Shown: piece by piece, positions 17,866 to 25,539 of the stretch
Layout: every line of letters begins with the position of its first letter
How positions within the stretch are numbered: position 1 is the stretch's first letter
NCBI RefSeq assembly: GCF_001546855.1
Contig: NZ_KQ958206.1
Location: 64,104 to 128,103, forward strand
From: Megasphaera sp. MJR8396C
Lineage (GTDB): Bacteria; Bacillota; Negativicutes; Veillonellales; Megasphaeraceae
Direction of reading: 5' to 3'
DNA: 64,000 nt
Position numbers and translations under genes: made by a program
Notes under the pieces: generated by a model
Seen by the model: only the letters and a program-made list of their open reading frames with translations
Told to the model about the DNA's origin: nothing
Database searches by the model: none

Positions 17866-18403
17866 GGAAGTCCTGGTCGTCGAAGGCCGGTCTGACGTCG
17901 CCCGCATCCGGGCCAGTCAGATCGATGTCGATATGATTACGACCGACGGGTTCAATTTAAAACCCCATACGCTGGAACAGATTCGCTGCGCCTATGAAAA
18001 GCGGGGCATCATCATCCTGACCGACCCCGATCGGGCCGGGGAACAGATCCGAAAGTTTCTGACCGACCGCTTTCCCAACGCCAAGCATGCCTTTATTCCC
18101 CGAAAAGACGCCATCGCCAACGACGACCTCGGCGTCGAACAGGCATCGCCTGAAGCTATCCGATTGGCCTTGTCCAAGGTTCGCTGCGCCGCTTATGAGC
18201 CGCAGGAGACTTTTTCCATGAGCGACCTTACGGGAGCCGGCCTCAACGGCAGTTCTGATGCCAGCGACCGCAGGGCTGAAGTCGGGGCCATTCTCGGCAT
18301 CGGTTACGGCAATGCCAAGCAGTTTTTGAAACGATTGAATCATTACGGTGTTACCCGCCAAGAGTGGGATCAGGCTATCCGCCAGATTGATGAGGTGAAA
18401 TAA
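17858..18403 (+). CDS. rnmV: Ribonuclease M5
   Basis: RNase M5 completes maturation of 5S rRNA by cutting both strands of the precursor helix. The Toprim domain shows VVEGRSDVARI with the catalytic glutamate and ILTDPDRAGEQIR with the metal-binding DxD-like residues; the C-terminal half is helical. I choose ATG 17858 (181 residues, MIKEVLVVEGR) behind GGGAAGGA. The frame stays open upstream but within the preceding gene. It is followed without a gap by rsmA, the usual rnmV-rsmA pair of Firmicutes. Confidence 0.94.
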   Translation: MIKEVLVVEGRSDVARIRASQIDVDMITTDGFNLKPHTLEQIRCAYEKRGIIILTDPDRAGEQIRKFLTDRFPNAKHAFIPRKDAIANDDLGVEQASPEAIRLALSKVRCAAYEPQETFSMSDLTGAGLNGSSDASDRRAEVGAILGIGYGNAKQFLKRLNHYGVTRQEWDQAIRQIDEVK

Positions 18404-19270
18404 ATGAAAGAAGTCGACTTATCGAATCCCGACGTCGTCCGCTACGTCGTCAACCGCTTTGGCCTGCGCATGAATAAAAAATTGGGGCAGAACTTCCTCA
18501 TTCGCCACAGTGTTGTCGACGATATCGCCGATGCGGCTGATCTTGAAGAAGGCGATCCCGTCCTTGAAATCGGTCCAGGTATCGGAACCCTGACCCAGGC
18601 TTTGGCCGAAACGGGGGCCGCCGTAACCGCCGTCGAATTGGACGACCATCTGCTGCCGGTCCTCGACAAGACCTTGGAGCACTACGACAACGTCCGCGTC
18701 GTCCACGGCGATATCATGCGTACGGATATTGAAAGCCTCATGAATCACAAGCCTTTCAAAGTCTGCGCTAATCTCCCGTATTACATTACGACGCCGATCA
18801 TCATGAAGCTCTTAGAGCAGAAGCTGCCCATCGAGCGCATCGTCGTTATGGTCCAAAAAGAGGTTGCCGAACGGATGGTAGCTGTGCCGGGCCATAAAAT
18901 CTACGGGGCCTTGTCGGTGTCGGTTCAATATTATACGGAGCCCAAGATGCTCTTTGAAATCTCACCGAAATGCTTCATGCCGGCGCCGGAAGTGACGTCC
19001 GCCGTCGTCGCCATGGACGTCCGTAAGGAACCGCCCGTCGAATTGACCGACGAAAAACGCTTCTTCAGCGTCGTCAAAGCCGCCTTCCAGCAGCGGCGGA
19101 AAACCTTGTCCAACGCTTTGAAAAATACGGGCATGGCCAAAGAACAGATCGCCAAGGTCCTGGAAGCGGCTAGTATCGACGGCCAGCGCCGCGGTGAAAC
19201 CCTGTCGCTCCAAGAATTTGCTGACATTGCCAACTATTGGGTAAAAACGACGAAGGGTGAAAGTTTCTAA
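18404..19270 (+). CDS. rsmA: 16S rRNA (adenine(1518)-N6/adenine(1519)-N6)-dimethyltransferase RsmA/KsgA
   Basis: This 288-residue methyltransferase dimethylates the two adjacent adenines of helix 45 late in 30S assembly. Seen are KKLGQNFLI at the N-terminus, motif I VLEIGPGIGTLTQ, and the catalytic NLPYYITTPI. Length is normal. It starts one base after the rnmV stop codon and ends the run that began at miaB. Confidence 0.96.
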   Translation: MKEVDLSNPDVVRYVVNRFGLRMNKKLGQNFLIRHSVVDDIADAADLEEGDPVLEIGPGIGTLTQALAETGAAVTAVELDDHLLPVLDKTLEHYDNVRVVHGDIMRTDIESLMNHKPFKVCANLPYYITTPIIMKLLEQKLPIERIVVMVQKEVAERMVAVPGHKIYGALSVSVQYYTEPKMLFEISPKCFMPAPEVTSAVVAMDVRKEPPVELTDEKRFFSVVKAAFQQRRKTLSNALKNTGMAKEQIAKVLEAASIDGQRRGETLSLQEFADIANYWVKTTKGESF

Positions 19271-19289
19271 GGCAAAATTAAAAAAAGGT

Positions 19290-19385
19290 CACGCTGCCAT
19301 AAATTATGGCAGACGGATTCCCCATGAAGGAGCTAAGATAATCTCCTTCATAGGGATCGGACCTCTTCCACCCCAAGGAAGCGTG
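19290..19385 (+). ncRNA. Cloverleaf-like structured element between rsmA and tRNA-Ser
   Basis: CACG at 19290-19293 can pair with CGTG at 19382-19385. Inside this closing stem are three hairpins: CTGCCATA/TATGGCAG (19294-19312, perfect, 3-base loop), CCCATGAAGGAG against CTCCTTCATaGGG (19321-19355, one bulge), and CTTCC/GGAAG (19365-19381). No T-run follows directly, so it is not a plain terminator of rsmA. It matches no RNA family I can recall. Whether it is transcribed as part of the rsmA message or is a DNA element is not visible. Confidence 0.4.
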
Positions 19386-19446
19386 CTGGTAAAGACTCCT
19401 TGCAAGCGCATTTTCTGTCGAAGCGGGGGAATTACCTGAAAATTAC

Positions 19447-19475
19447 TTGACGAATAGTATGTGCCGTGATATACT
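19447..19475 (+). promoter_or_regulatory. Promoter of tRNA-Ser
   Basis: TTGACG, 17 bases, TATACT; the first base of the tRNA lies 16 bases after the minus-10 box. Confidence 0.8.
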
Positions 19476-19490
19476 AATTAAGTCTTTTGT

Positions 19491-19579
19491 GGAGCGGTAT
19501 CGAAGTGGTCATAACGGGGCTGACTCGAAATCAGTTAGGCCGAAAGGTCTCGTGGGTTCGAATCCCACCCGCTCCGCCA
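19491..19579 (+). tRNA. tRNA-Ser(CGA)
   Basis: An 89-base class II tRNA with acceptor stem GGAGCGG/CCGCTCC, anticodon loop CTCGAAA giving anticodon CGA (codon UCG), a long variable arm, a T-arm with GGTTCGAATCC, and an encoded CCA end. It has its own promoter and terminator. Confidence 0.97.
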
Positions 19580-19584
19580 TAACG

Positions 19585-19624
19585 AAGAACCGCATGGATA
19601 CGCTTATCCATGCGGTTCTTTTTT
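19585..19624 (+). terminator. Intrinsic terminator of tRNA-Ser
   Basis: A stem of about 16 base pairs (AAGAACCGCATGGAT and its complement) with a short loop, followed by a T-run. Confidence 0.93.
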
Positions 19625-19747
19625 ATCGTCTCATTGATTGTGATGTGAGGAAATATACCCTTATGCGTTTTTTCCTGCATTTGCCATCGGAGATGCCTTC
19701 TTTAGCGAGATATATATTCATCGTCGAGATTTGGTTACGTATCTCGT

Positions 19748-19827
19748 AATCGCCGTCACTCCATCTGTGACGGCGATTCGATGGTTTCCAGCCGTGAGCC
19801 TTTCTGAGGGACTCGCGGCTTTTTTTG
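19748..19827 (+). other. Two strong hairpins in a gene-free stretch
   Basis: The 290 bases from 19580 to 19869 hold no gene. AATCGCCGTCAC pairs perfectly with GTGACGGCGATT (19748-19778). AGCCGTGAG pairs with CTCGCGGCT (19790-19820) and is followed by seven T, which makes it a plus-strand terminator although no plus-strand gene precedes it apart from the already terminated tRNA. A further GATGGT/ACCATC stem lies near 19839-19856. It may end a small RNA or protect the end of the convergent DUF898 message. Confidence 0.5.
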
Positions 19828-19869
19828 ATGGCCTTTCGATGGTTGCGAGACCATCCTCCTGTCTTCTTA

Positions 19870-20205
19870 TCAGGCGTCGATACCATTTTCTGACGGTACC
19901 ATGTGGGTATGCTTGACACGCCAAGCGGTCATTTTATTGTATAGCCAGAATCCGTAGATGCCAAAGGTAATCAAGGTGAAGAACCACCATTTGATGTAGT
20001 TGCCGAAAAGCTGGGTTCCCGTCCCGTCGAAGTAGAGGCGATGGCCGTCGATAATCGTATTGCGGCAGAGCCAGCTTTGGAACATTACGTATCCCCAAGG
20101 ATAGGCGATGCCAAGGGTGACGATCGTCAAGAGGCTCATTATCAGGTAGTAACCGATAAAACCGAATACCGAGCCTTCGAACTGAGATTCTTTTGAACCA
20201 TTCAT
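19870..20205 (-). CDS. DUF898 family membrane protein
   Basis: A 111-residue protein with two hydrophobic segments: GFIGYYLIMSLLTIVTLGIAYPWGY near residues 15-40 and WWFFTLITFGIYGFWLY near 72-88. The aromatic-rich pattern with repeated TLGIAYPW and TFGIYGFW resembles DUF898/YjgN-type membrane proteins of unknown function. ATG 20205 is preferred because AGGTG lies 6 bases upstream; a GTG three codons earlier overlaps that site. It stands alone, convergent with the tRNA. Confidence 0.6.
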   Translation of the reverse strand: MNGSKESQFEGSVFGFIGYYLIMSLLTIVTLGIAYPWGYVMFQSWLCRNTIIDGHRLYFDGTGTQLFGNYIKWWFFTLITFGIYGFWLYNKMTAWRVKHTHMVPSENGIDA

Positions 20206-20502
20206 AGATAACACCTGCTTTCTTTTTATTTGGCGTCATGAGAGCCATCTGCCCCGGAAGGGGAGGGAAGCTGATTATTCCCTAAACCGGATACATTCAC
20301 TGTTTCTATTATACCAAATTTTTGACTTTATTATACCGTTTATGCAAAATCTTAGTGCGTAGTCAAGGCGGCAGCCATTTCCAATCACCCCTGTACCATA
20401 AGCGAATCACAGCGCTTCGACAAACAATCAATAACAGGTATTATTTGTGTCATATCTACGTAAAAACCTCATGAAAGCCTTCATAGCAGCTACAATTTCG
20501 GC

Positions 20503-20531
20503 TGGACTGACTATATTTTTTATGATATAAT
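20503..20531 (+). promoter_or_regulatory. Promoter of the secreted-protein gene
   Basis: TGGACT, 17 bases, TATAAT, 53 bases before the ATG at 20585. The rest of 20206-20502 is AT-rich with no gene visible; TATAAT boxes on the minus strand near 20313 and 20330 may serve the DUF898 gene. Confidence 0.7.
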
Positions 20532-20584
20532 AACAAAAAGTAATTTTAGTTATCATTTGAAAACTGGAAATGGAGGATGTTACT

Positions 20585-21070
20585 ATGCAGAAAAAAGGAA
20601 TTTTAATTGCTATGTTTTGGGTTTTAGCCGCAGTCTTACTTCCTATGTCGTCGACTTCTTTTGCCGCTACGATCGTTCCTGCCGGTCAATCGTCTTATTC
20701 CGCCGACGCTTTATATGGAACCTATCCGTTTGTCGGCTCCGATGAAGACAGTAACTACTATCTGGATCCTTCCAGCGCTTATTTTGCCAACCGTGAAAGC
20801 AGCGTTCCTGCTTTAGGCGGATTGGTTTATAAAGTTAAAAAAGGCAGCGGCGACGTTGCTGTCAGCCAGCTCGATCCGTACAACGTAACTTTCTCGACCT
20901 ATACGGGCAACTCTGAACGCTATATCTCCGTCGACCGCGTCATGCATAATGGCGTAAACGTCAGACAGGAAATGACGGAAAACAACCAGGCTTTCTTTGA
21001 CAGCTTATTCTGGAAAATCGCTGATGTCACAGGCGCAACGGAATACTGGAGAACCCACGTCAATAACTAA
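20585..21070 (+). CDS. Secreted hypothetical protein, about 161 residues
   Basis: I do not recognise this protein. MQKKGILIAMFWVLAAV with a hydrophobic core and cleavage near SFA-AT (about residue 28) is a clear Sec signal peptide. The mature part of about 133 residues has no cysteine and is rich in Ser, Tyr, Asp and Asn (SSYSADALYG, YFANRESSVPAL, VSVDRVMHNGVNV-like strands), which suggests a small beta-rich extracytoplasmic domain. ATG 20585 is preferred over 20570 because GGAGG lies 8 bases upstream. It has its own promoter and terminator next to the CRISPR module, but nothing links it to immunity. Confidence 0.7.
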   Translation: MQKKGILIAMFWVLAAVLLPMSSTSFAATIVPAGQSSYSADALYGTYPFVGSDEDSNYYLDPSSAYFANRESSVPALGGLVYKVKKGSGDVAVSQLDPYNVTFSTYTGNSERYISVDRVMHNGVNVRQEMTENNQAFFDSLFWKIADVTGATEYWRTHVNN

Positions 21071-21088
21071 TCTCTCATAGCAATCTCA

Positions 21089-21118
21089 AACCCTGCAATG
21101 AACGTTGCAGGGTTTTTT
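21089..21118 (+). terminator. Intrinsic terminator after the secreted protein
   Basis: AACCCTGCAA/TTGCAGGGTT followed by TTTTT; it isolates the cas genes from upstream transcription. Confidence 0.93.
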
Positions 21119-21174
21119 GCTGTCTATGGCGAAGTTATTAAAAAAGCTGTTTTTGTTTTGAAACGGGTGATCGA

Positions 21175-21840
21175 ATGAAAGCTATGCGGTATGAAGAAGA
21201 AGAGTATTTACAGATTGCCGAAATTCAGCACTTTGCTTTCTGTCCGCGGCAGTGGGCTTTGGCCTATCTTGAAGGGCAGTGGCAGGAAAACGTCTTGACC
21301 GTCGACGGCCATGCCCTGCATGATAAGGCCCACGATTCCATGAGTCGGGAAAAGCGGAAGGAGAAGATTATCGTACGGGGCATGCGCGTGTATTCCCCGA
21401 TTTTAGGCATCTCCGGTGATTGTGATATCGTCGAATTTCATCAAAAGAAGGACGGCGTCTTTATCCCTTCCTTTGAGGGAAATTATGAAGTGATTCCCAT
21501 CGAATACAAGCGGGGCCGGCCGAAGGAGGGCGAAGAAGACGTGCTGCAATTAGCCTTGCAGGCCCTTTGTTTGGAAGATATGTTTTGTACGACCATTCCC
21601 TACGGCTATATTTATTACGGGGAAACGAGGCGTCGTCAGAAAACGGTGTTTTCCGAGCAGCAGCGGGAGACGACTCAGCAGCTTTTAAGCAAGATGCGCC
21701 AATATATTAAAAACGGCTATACGCCTAATGTGCGGCGCCGCAAGGGCTGTCGAAAGTGTTCCTTAGCGAATGTTTGCCTGCCGAAATTAAAAGAGGATAC
21801 TTCTGTTCAAGATTATTTAGAAAAGAGGCTGGTAGAATGA
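21175..21840 (+). CDS. cas4: CRISPR-associated exonuclease Cas4 (type I-C-like)
   Basis: This 221-residue RecB-family nuclease trims and PAM-selects prespacers together with Cas1-Cas2. The first cluster cysteine is in FCPRQWALAYLEG (C23), the nuclease residues are in GISGDCDIVEF and VIPIEYKRGRP (D, then E-x-K), and the remaining cysteines are in GCRKCSLANVC near the C-terminus. All expected catalytic and Fe-S residues are present. GGGTGAT lies before the ATG; an alternative ATG is three codons on. It overlaps cas1 by four bases. No cas3, cas5, cas8c or cas7 lies upstream. Confidence 0.93.
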   Translation: MKAMRYEEEEYLQIAEIQHFAFCPRQWALAYLEGQWQENVLTVDGHALHDKAHDSMSREKRKEKIIVRGMRVYSPILGISGDCDIVEFHQKKDGVFIPSFEGNYEVIPIEYKRGRPKEGEEDVLQLALQALCLEDMFCTTIPYGYIYYGETRRRQKTVFSEQQRETTQQLLSKMRQYIKNGYTPNVRRRKGCRKCSLANVCLPKLKEDTSVQDYLEKRLVE

Positions 21841-22868
21841 AGCCTTTATTGAATACACTTTTTGTAACGACGGACGGGGTTTACCTCTCTTTAGATGGGG
21901 AAAACATCGTCGTATTGAAAGATCAGGCCGCCTTGGCTCGATTCCCCCTCCATAATTTTGAGCAAATCACGACTTTCAGCTATTTGGGCGCCAGCCCGGC
22001 CCTCATGAAGAAGTGTGCCGATATGAACATTGCCCTGAATTTTATGTCCCCTCAGGGGCGTTTTCAGGCGCGGGTCATTGGTAAGAGCAACGGCAACGTT
22101 CTCCTTCGAAAAGAGCAGTATCGCTGATCTGACAGCGAAGAAAAGTGTCTGCCTTTGGCGCGGGCCTTTATTTTAGGCAAACTCTATAACGGCCGTTGGG
22201 TATTGGAGCGGATGATGCGCGATCATGAGATGAGGATTCCCTTGGAGGATTTTCAAAAGACATCGTGCCTTATGAAGGATGCTTGCCAGTCCCTGATGTC
22301 GGCTTCTGATTTAGGCGGAATCCGGGGAATTGAAGGCCAGGCCGGAGCGGCTTACTTCTCCGTTTTTGATGCCATGATCCTGAATCAAAAAGACGATTTT
22401 TTCTTTACCGAGCGAAACCGGAGGCCGCCCCTCGATCGAATGAACTGCTTACTGTCCTTTTTATACGCTATGCTGGCCAACGATGCCGGTGCGGCCTTAG
22501 AAGGCGTGGGCCTCGATTCCTACGTAGGATTTTTGCATCGCGACCGGCCGGGACGCCAGTCCCTGGCCTTGGATCTGATGGAAGAACTGCGGCCAGTCAT
22601 GGTGGACCGCACGGCCCTGGCCATGGTCAATACCAAGAAAATCAAGGGCAGTGACTTTTATGAGGAAGACGGGGGTGCCGTTTTGTTGACCGATGAAGGG
22701 CGCCGTAAAGTCCTGTCGTATTGGCACGATCACAAAGAGGAAACGATTCAGCACCCCTTCTTACAGGAAAAGATGAAATGGGGCCTCGTTCCTCATGCAC
22801 AGGCGTTATTATTGGCACGATATCTGCGCGGTGATTTAGACGGATATCCGCCGTTTATGTGGAAGTAG
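21837..22868 (+). pseudogene. cas1: CRISPR integrase Cas1, interrupted by one in-frame TGA
   Basis: Read through, the frame encodes 343 residues, the normal length of type I-C Cas1, the integrase that inserts new spacers. Codon 97 (22125-22127) is TGA, in the otherwise conserved stretch LLRKEQYR-stop-SDSEEK. There is no frameshift and no other stop. Residues 1-96 form the N-terminal beta domain. The catalytic domain lies wholly after the stop: IEGQAGAAYF (E near 166), GFLHRDRPGR (H near 234) and LALDLMEELRP (D near 246). A TTG at 22155 behind a weak GAAGAAAAG could restart the C-terminal part. It may be a recent null mutation, readthrough, or a sequence error. Confidence 0.85.
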
Positions 22869-22876
22869 GGATGATC

Positions 22877-23167
22877 ATGTATGTCTTAATCACGTACGAT
22901 ATCAGTACCGTCGACAGTGCCGGGAAAAGCCGCCTGCGAAAGGTGGCCAAGGTCTGTCAGAATTATGGGCAGCGCGTCCAAAACTCTGTCTTTGAATGTA
23001 AAGTCGATCCGGCTCAGTGCAAAACCTTGGAGTTGAAGTTGATCAAAATCATTGAAGAAGAGACGGACAGCCTGCGGTTCTATTACTTGGGAAAGACGAA
23101 AGAATTGAAGGTAAAACACGTTGGGGCTAAGCCTGCTTATGATATCGAAAGTACACTCATTATATAA
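22877..23167 (+). CDS. cas2: CRISPR-associated endoribonuclease/adaptor Cas2 (type I-C-like)
   Basis: With ATG 22877 the protein has 96 residues (MYVLITYDIST), the common length of type I-C Cas2, the structural dimer between Cas1 dimers. The conserved aspartate in YDIST, the NYGQRVQNSVFEC motif and the ETDSLRFYYLG segment are intact. An ATG two codons earlier (22871) is possible, since GGAAG and AGGG both lie just upstream. It follows cas1 by 8 bases and is followed by the array leader. Confidence 0.93.
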   Translation: MYVLITYDISTVDSAGKSRLRKVAKVCQNYGQRVQNSVFECKVDPAQCKTLELKLIKIIEEETDSLRFYYLGKTKELKVKHVGAKPAYDIESTLII

Positions 23168-23325
23168 GGTGCGAAAGAAGAGCAAACGTGACCTTTTGAC
23201 CTGTTTGTGGCTTTTTCGGGCGTAAGAAAACGAAAGTAGGGTGAGAAGAAAGTATAATTTCGGATATCCGTGGAAGTGCAGTCCAATTTTTCCCGATAAT
23301 AACGGAGAAAATATTGAATGTTGCT
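23168..23325 (+). promoter_or_regulatory. CRISPR leader
   Basis: The 158 bases between the cas2 stop and the first repeat start GGTGCGAAAG, as is usual after type I-C cas2 genes, and are AT-rich with no gene. A possible minus-10 TATAAT lies near 23253. Confidence 0.6.
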
Positions 23326-23485
23326 GTCGCACCCATTCGGGTGTGTGGATTGAAACATGGCGATTCTTTCGCATATTTTCGTCTTATAGAGTTGCACCCC
23401 TTCGGGTGCGTGGATTGAAACTTGTAATGCGTCAAGATTCGTCAATAACGGCACGTCGCACCCCTTCGGGTGTCTGAATGGAAAC
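23326..23485 (+). CRISPR. Short type I-C-like CRISPR array, three 31-base repeats and two spacers
   Basis: Repeats lie at 23326-23356, 23391-23421 and 23455-23485; spacers are 34 and 33 bases (23357-23390, 23422-23454). The middle repeat is closest to the I-C consensus (hairpin GCACCCC-ttc-GGGTGC, then TGGATTGAAAC). The first repeat differs at several hairpin positions, and the third ends TCTGAATGGAAAC, as decayed terminal repeats do. Variation even in the leader-proximal repeat suggests the array no longer gains spacers. Confidence 0.93.
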
Positions 23486-23495
23486 ATCTCCCTTG

Positions 23496-23525
23496 TTGGG
23501 CAAGGATTGTGAAATATGGTATACT
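23496..23525 (+). promoter_or_regulatory. Predicted promoter of the rml operon
   Basis: TTGGGC, 18 bases, TATACT, starting 11 bases after the last CRISPR repeat and 28 bases before the rmlA start. Confidence 0.5.
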
Positions 23526-23552
23526 TAACAGGTATTAGTGAGGAGTGATCTT

Positions 23553-24437
23553 TTGAAAGGTATTGTATTGGCTGGCGGAAGTGGAACCCGGCTGTATCCG
23601 CTGACGACGGTGACGTCGAAACAGTTATTGCCGGTCTATGATAAGCCCATGATTTATTATCCCTTGTCGACGTTGATGTTGGCCGGGATTCGGGATATTT
23701 TGATTATTTCTACGCCGACGGATTTGCCCAACTTTGAACGCCTTCTCGGCGACGGCTCTCATTATGGTATCCACTTGAGCTACAAGGTACAGCCGTCTCC
23801 TGATGGCTTGGCTCAGGCCTTTATTCTTGGTGAAGAATTCATCGACGGCGAACCCTGCGCCATGATTCTCGGCGACAATATTTTCTACGGTGCCGGCCTG
23901 ACCCGCCACTTGCAGCAGGCGGCTAAGATGCATGAAGGGGCTACCGTTTTTGGCTACTACGTCGACGATCCGGAACGCTTCGGCGTCATTGAATTTGACG
24001 GCGAAGGCAAGGCGATTTCTATCGAAGAAAAACCGCAGCAGCCGAAGTCAAACTATGCCGTAACGGGCCTTTATTTCTATGACCACCATGTCTGTGAATA
24101 CGCCAAGCAGGTCAAACCTTCGGCCCGCGGTGAACTGGAAATTACGGACTTGAACAAGATCTATTTGGAAAAGGGAAAACTCGATGTCGTCACCCTCGGT
24201 CGGGGCTATGCCTGGCTCGATACGGGAACCGTCGACAGCCTGAGCGAGGCCTCGTCTTTCGTAAAGGCCGTAGAAAATCGGGCCGGCATTCAAATCGCCG
24301 CCTTAGAAGACATTGCCTATGGTCATGGTTGGATTACCAAGGAAGTCCTCGAAGAAAGTGCTGAAAAATATGGCAAGAGTCCTTACGGGCAGTATTTGAA
24401 AAAAGTCGCCGAAGGCCGCTTCCTGCGCGACGAATAA
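23553..24437 (+). CDS. rmlA: Glucose-1-phosphate thymidylyltransferase RmlA
   Basis: RmlA makes dTDP-glucose from dTTP and glucose-1-phosphate, the first step of dTDP-L-rhamnose synthesis. The nucleotide-binding motif [16 protein letters not shown] opens the protein, followed by [19 protein letters not shown] and LGDNIFYG. At 294 residues it is the normal size. I choose TTG 23553 because GAGGAG lies 7 bases upstream; an in-frame GTG at 23538 overlaps that site. It is first in the order rmlA-rmlB-rmlD-rmlC. Confidence 0.96.
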   Translation: MKGIVLAGGSGTRLYPLTTVTSKQLLPVYDKPMIYYPLSTLMLAGIRDILIISTPTDLPNFERLLGDGSHYGIHLSYKVQPSPDGLAQAFILGEEFIDGEPCAMILGDNIFYGAGLTRHLQQAAKMHEGATVFGYYVDDPERFGVIEFDGEGKAISIEEKPQQPKSNYAVTGLYFYDHHVCEYAKQVKPSARGELEITDLNKIYLEKGKLDVVTLGRGYAWLDTGTVDSLSEASSFVKAVENRAGIQIAALEDIAYGHGWITKEVLEESAEKYGKSPYGQYLKKVAEGRFLRDE

Positions 24438-24497
24438 CTGCATGGCACGAGGACGTGCTGTTTACCGAATACATCGAGAAATGGGAGGAACTTTTTC

Positions 24498-25520
24498 ATG
24501 AATATCATCGTCACCGGCGGTGCTGGATTTATTGGCTCTAATTTTGTCTTTCATATGTTAAAAACACATCCTGAAGATCGGATTATTTGCCTCGATAAAT
24601 TGACTTACGCCGGCAATCTGTCTACGCTGCAGCCGGTCATGGACCAGCCGAATTTTCGCTTCGTCAAAGCCGATATCTGCGACCGCAAGGCCGTCTATCA
24701 ACTCTTTGAAGAAGAAAAGCCCGGTATGGTCGTCAATTTTGCCGCTGAATCCCATGTCGACCGCTCGATTGAAAATCCTTCGATTTTCTTAGAAACGAAT
24801 ATCATGGGTACGGCAGTCCTCATGGATGCCTGCCGCAAGTACGGCATCAAGCGTTATCACCAGGTTTCGACGGACGAAGTCTACGGCGATTTGCCCTTAG
24901 ATCGGCCGGACCTGTTCTTTACGGAAACGACGCCGATTCACGCTTCGAGCCCGTACAGCTCGTCGAAGGCGTCGGCTGATTTATTGGTTTTGGCCTATCA
25001 TCGAACCTACGGACTTCCGGTGACCATCAGCCGCTGCTCCAATAACTACGGACCCTACCATTTCCCAGAAAAATTGATTCCCCTTATGATCATCAACGCT
25101 TTGAAGGATAAAGCGCTTCCGGTTTACGGCGACGGCCTCAATGTCCGCGACTGGCTCTATGTCGAAGATCACTGCCGGGCTATCGACCTCATCCTCCAAA
25201 AAGGTCGGGTCGGCGAAGTCTACAACGTCGGCGGCCATAATGAAATGAAGAACATCGACATCGTCACTTTGATCTGCCGGGAACTGGGGAAGGACGAAAG
25301 CCTCATTCAGCACGTGAGCGACCGCAAAGGGCACGATCGCCGCTACGCTATCGATCCGACGAAGATTCATGACGAACTGGGATGGCTGCCGGAAACGAAA
25401 TTTGCCGACGGCATCAAAAAGACCATCGCCTGGTACTTAGACCATAAGGATTGGTGGCAGCCCATCGTATCCGGTGAATACCAGAATTATTATCAAGAGA
25501 TGTACGGTCATCGTGGTTAA
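24498..25520 (+). CDS. rmlB: dTDP-glucose 4,6-dehydratase RmlB
   Basis: This 340-residue extended SDR converts dTDP-glucose to the 4-keto-6-deoxy sugar. The NAD-binding motif is GGAGFIGSNFV; catalytic residues are in STDEVYGDL and the YSSSKASADL (YxxxK) segment. Family-typical SESHVDRSI-like sequence (AAESHVDRSIENP) is present. The ATG follows GGGAGGA. The last step of its fold, DRKGHDRRYAID, is intact. Confidence 0.96.
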   Translation: MNIIVTGGAGFIGSNFVFHMLKTHPEDRIICLDKLTYAGNLSTLQPVMDQPNFRFVKADICDRKAVYQLFEEEKPGMVVNFAAESHVDRSIENPSIFLETNIMGTAVLMDACRKYGIKRYHQVSTDEVYGDLPLDRPDLFFTETTPIHASSPYSSSKASADLLVLAYHRTYGLPVTISRCSNNYGPYHFPEKLIPLMIINALKDKALPVYGDGLNVRDWLYVEDHCRAIDLILQKGRVGEVYNVGGHNEMKNIDIVTLICRELGKDESLIQHVSDRKGHDRRYAIDPTKIHDELGWLPETKFADGIKKTIAWYLDHKDWWQPIVSGEYQNYYQEMYGHRG

Positions 25521-25539
25521 GACCGATGAAGGAGATACT

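Noticed and set aside
19447-19749. A 100-codon plus-strand open frame across the tRNA-Ser region
   Set aside because: It runs through the tRNA and its terminator and has no ribosome site; the tRNA is unambiguous.
22125-22170. Selenocysteine insertion at the cas1 TGA
   Set aside because: Only a 4-bp GACA/TGTC stem can be drawn behind the TGA, with no bacterial SECIS-like loop, and position 97 is not a catalytic residue.
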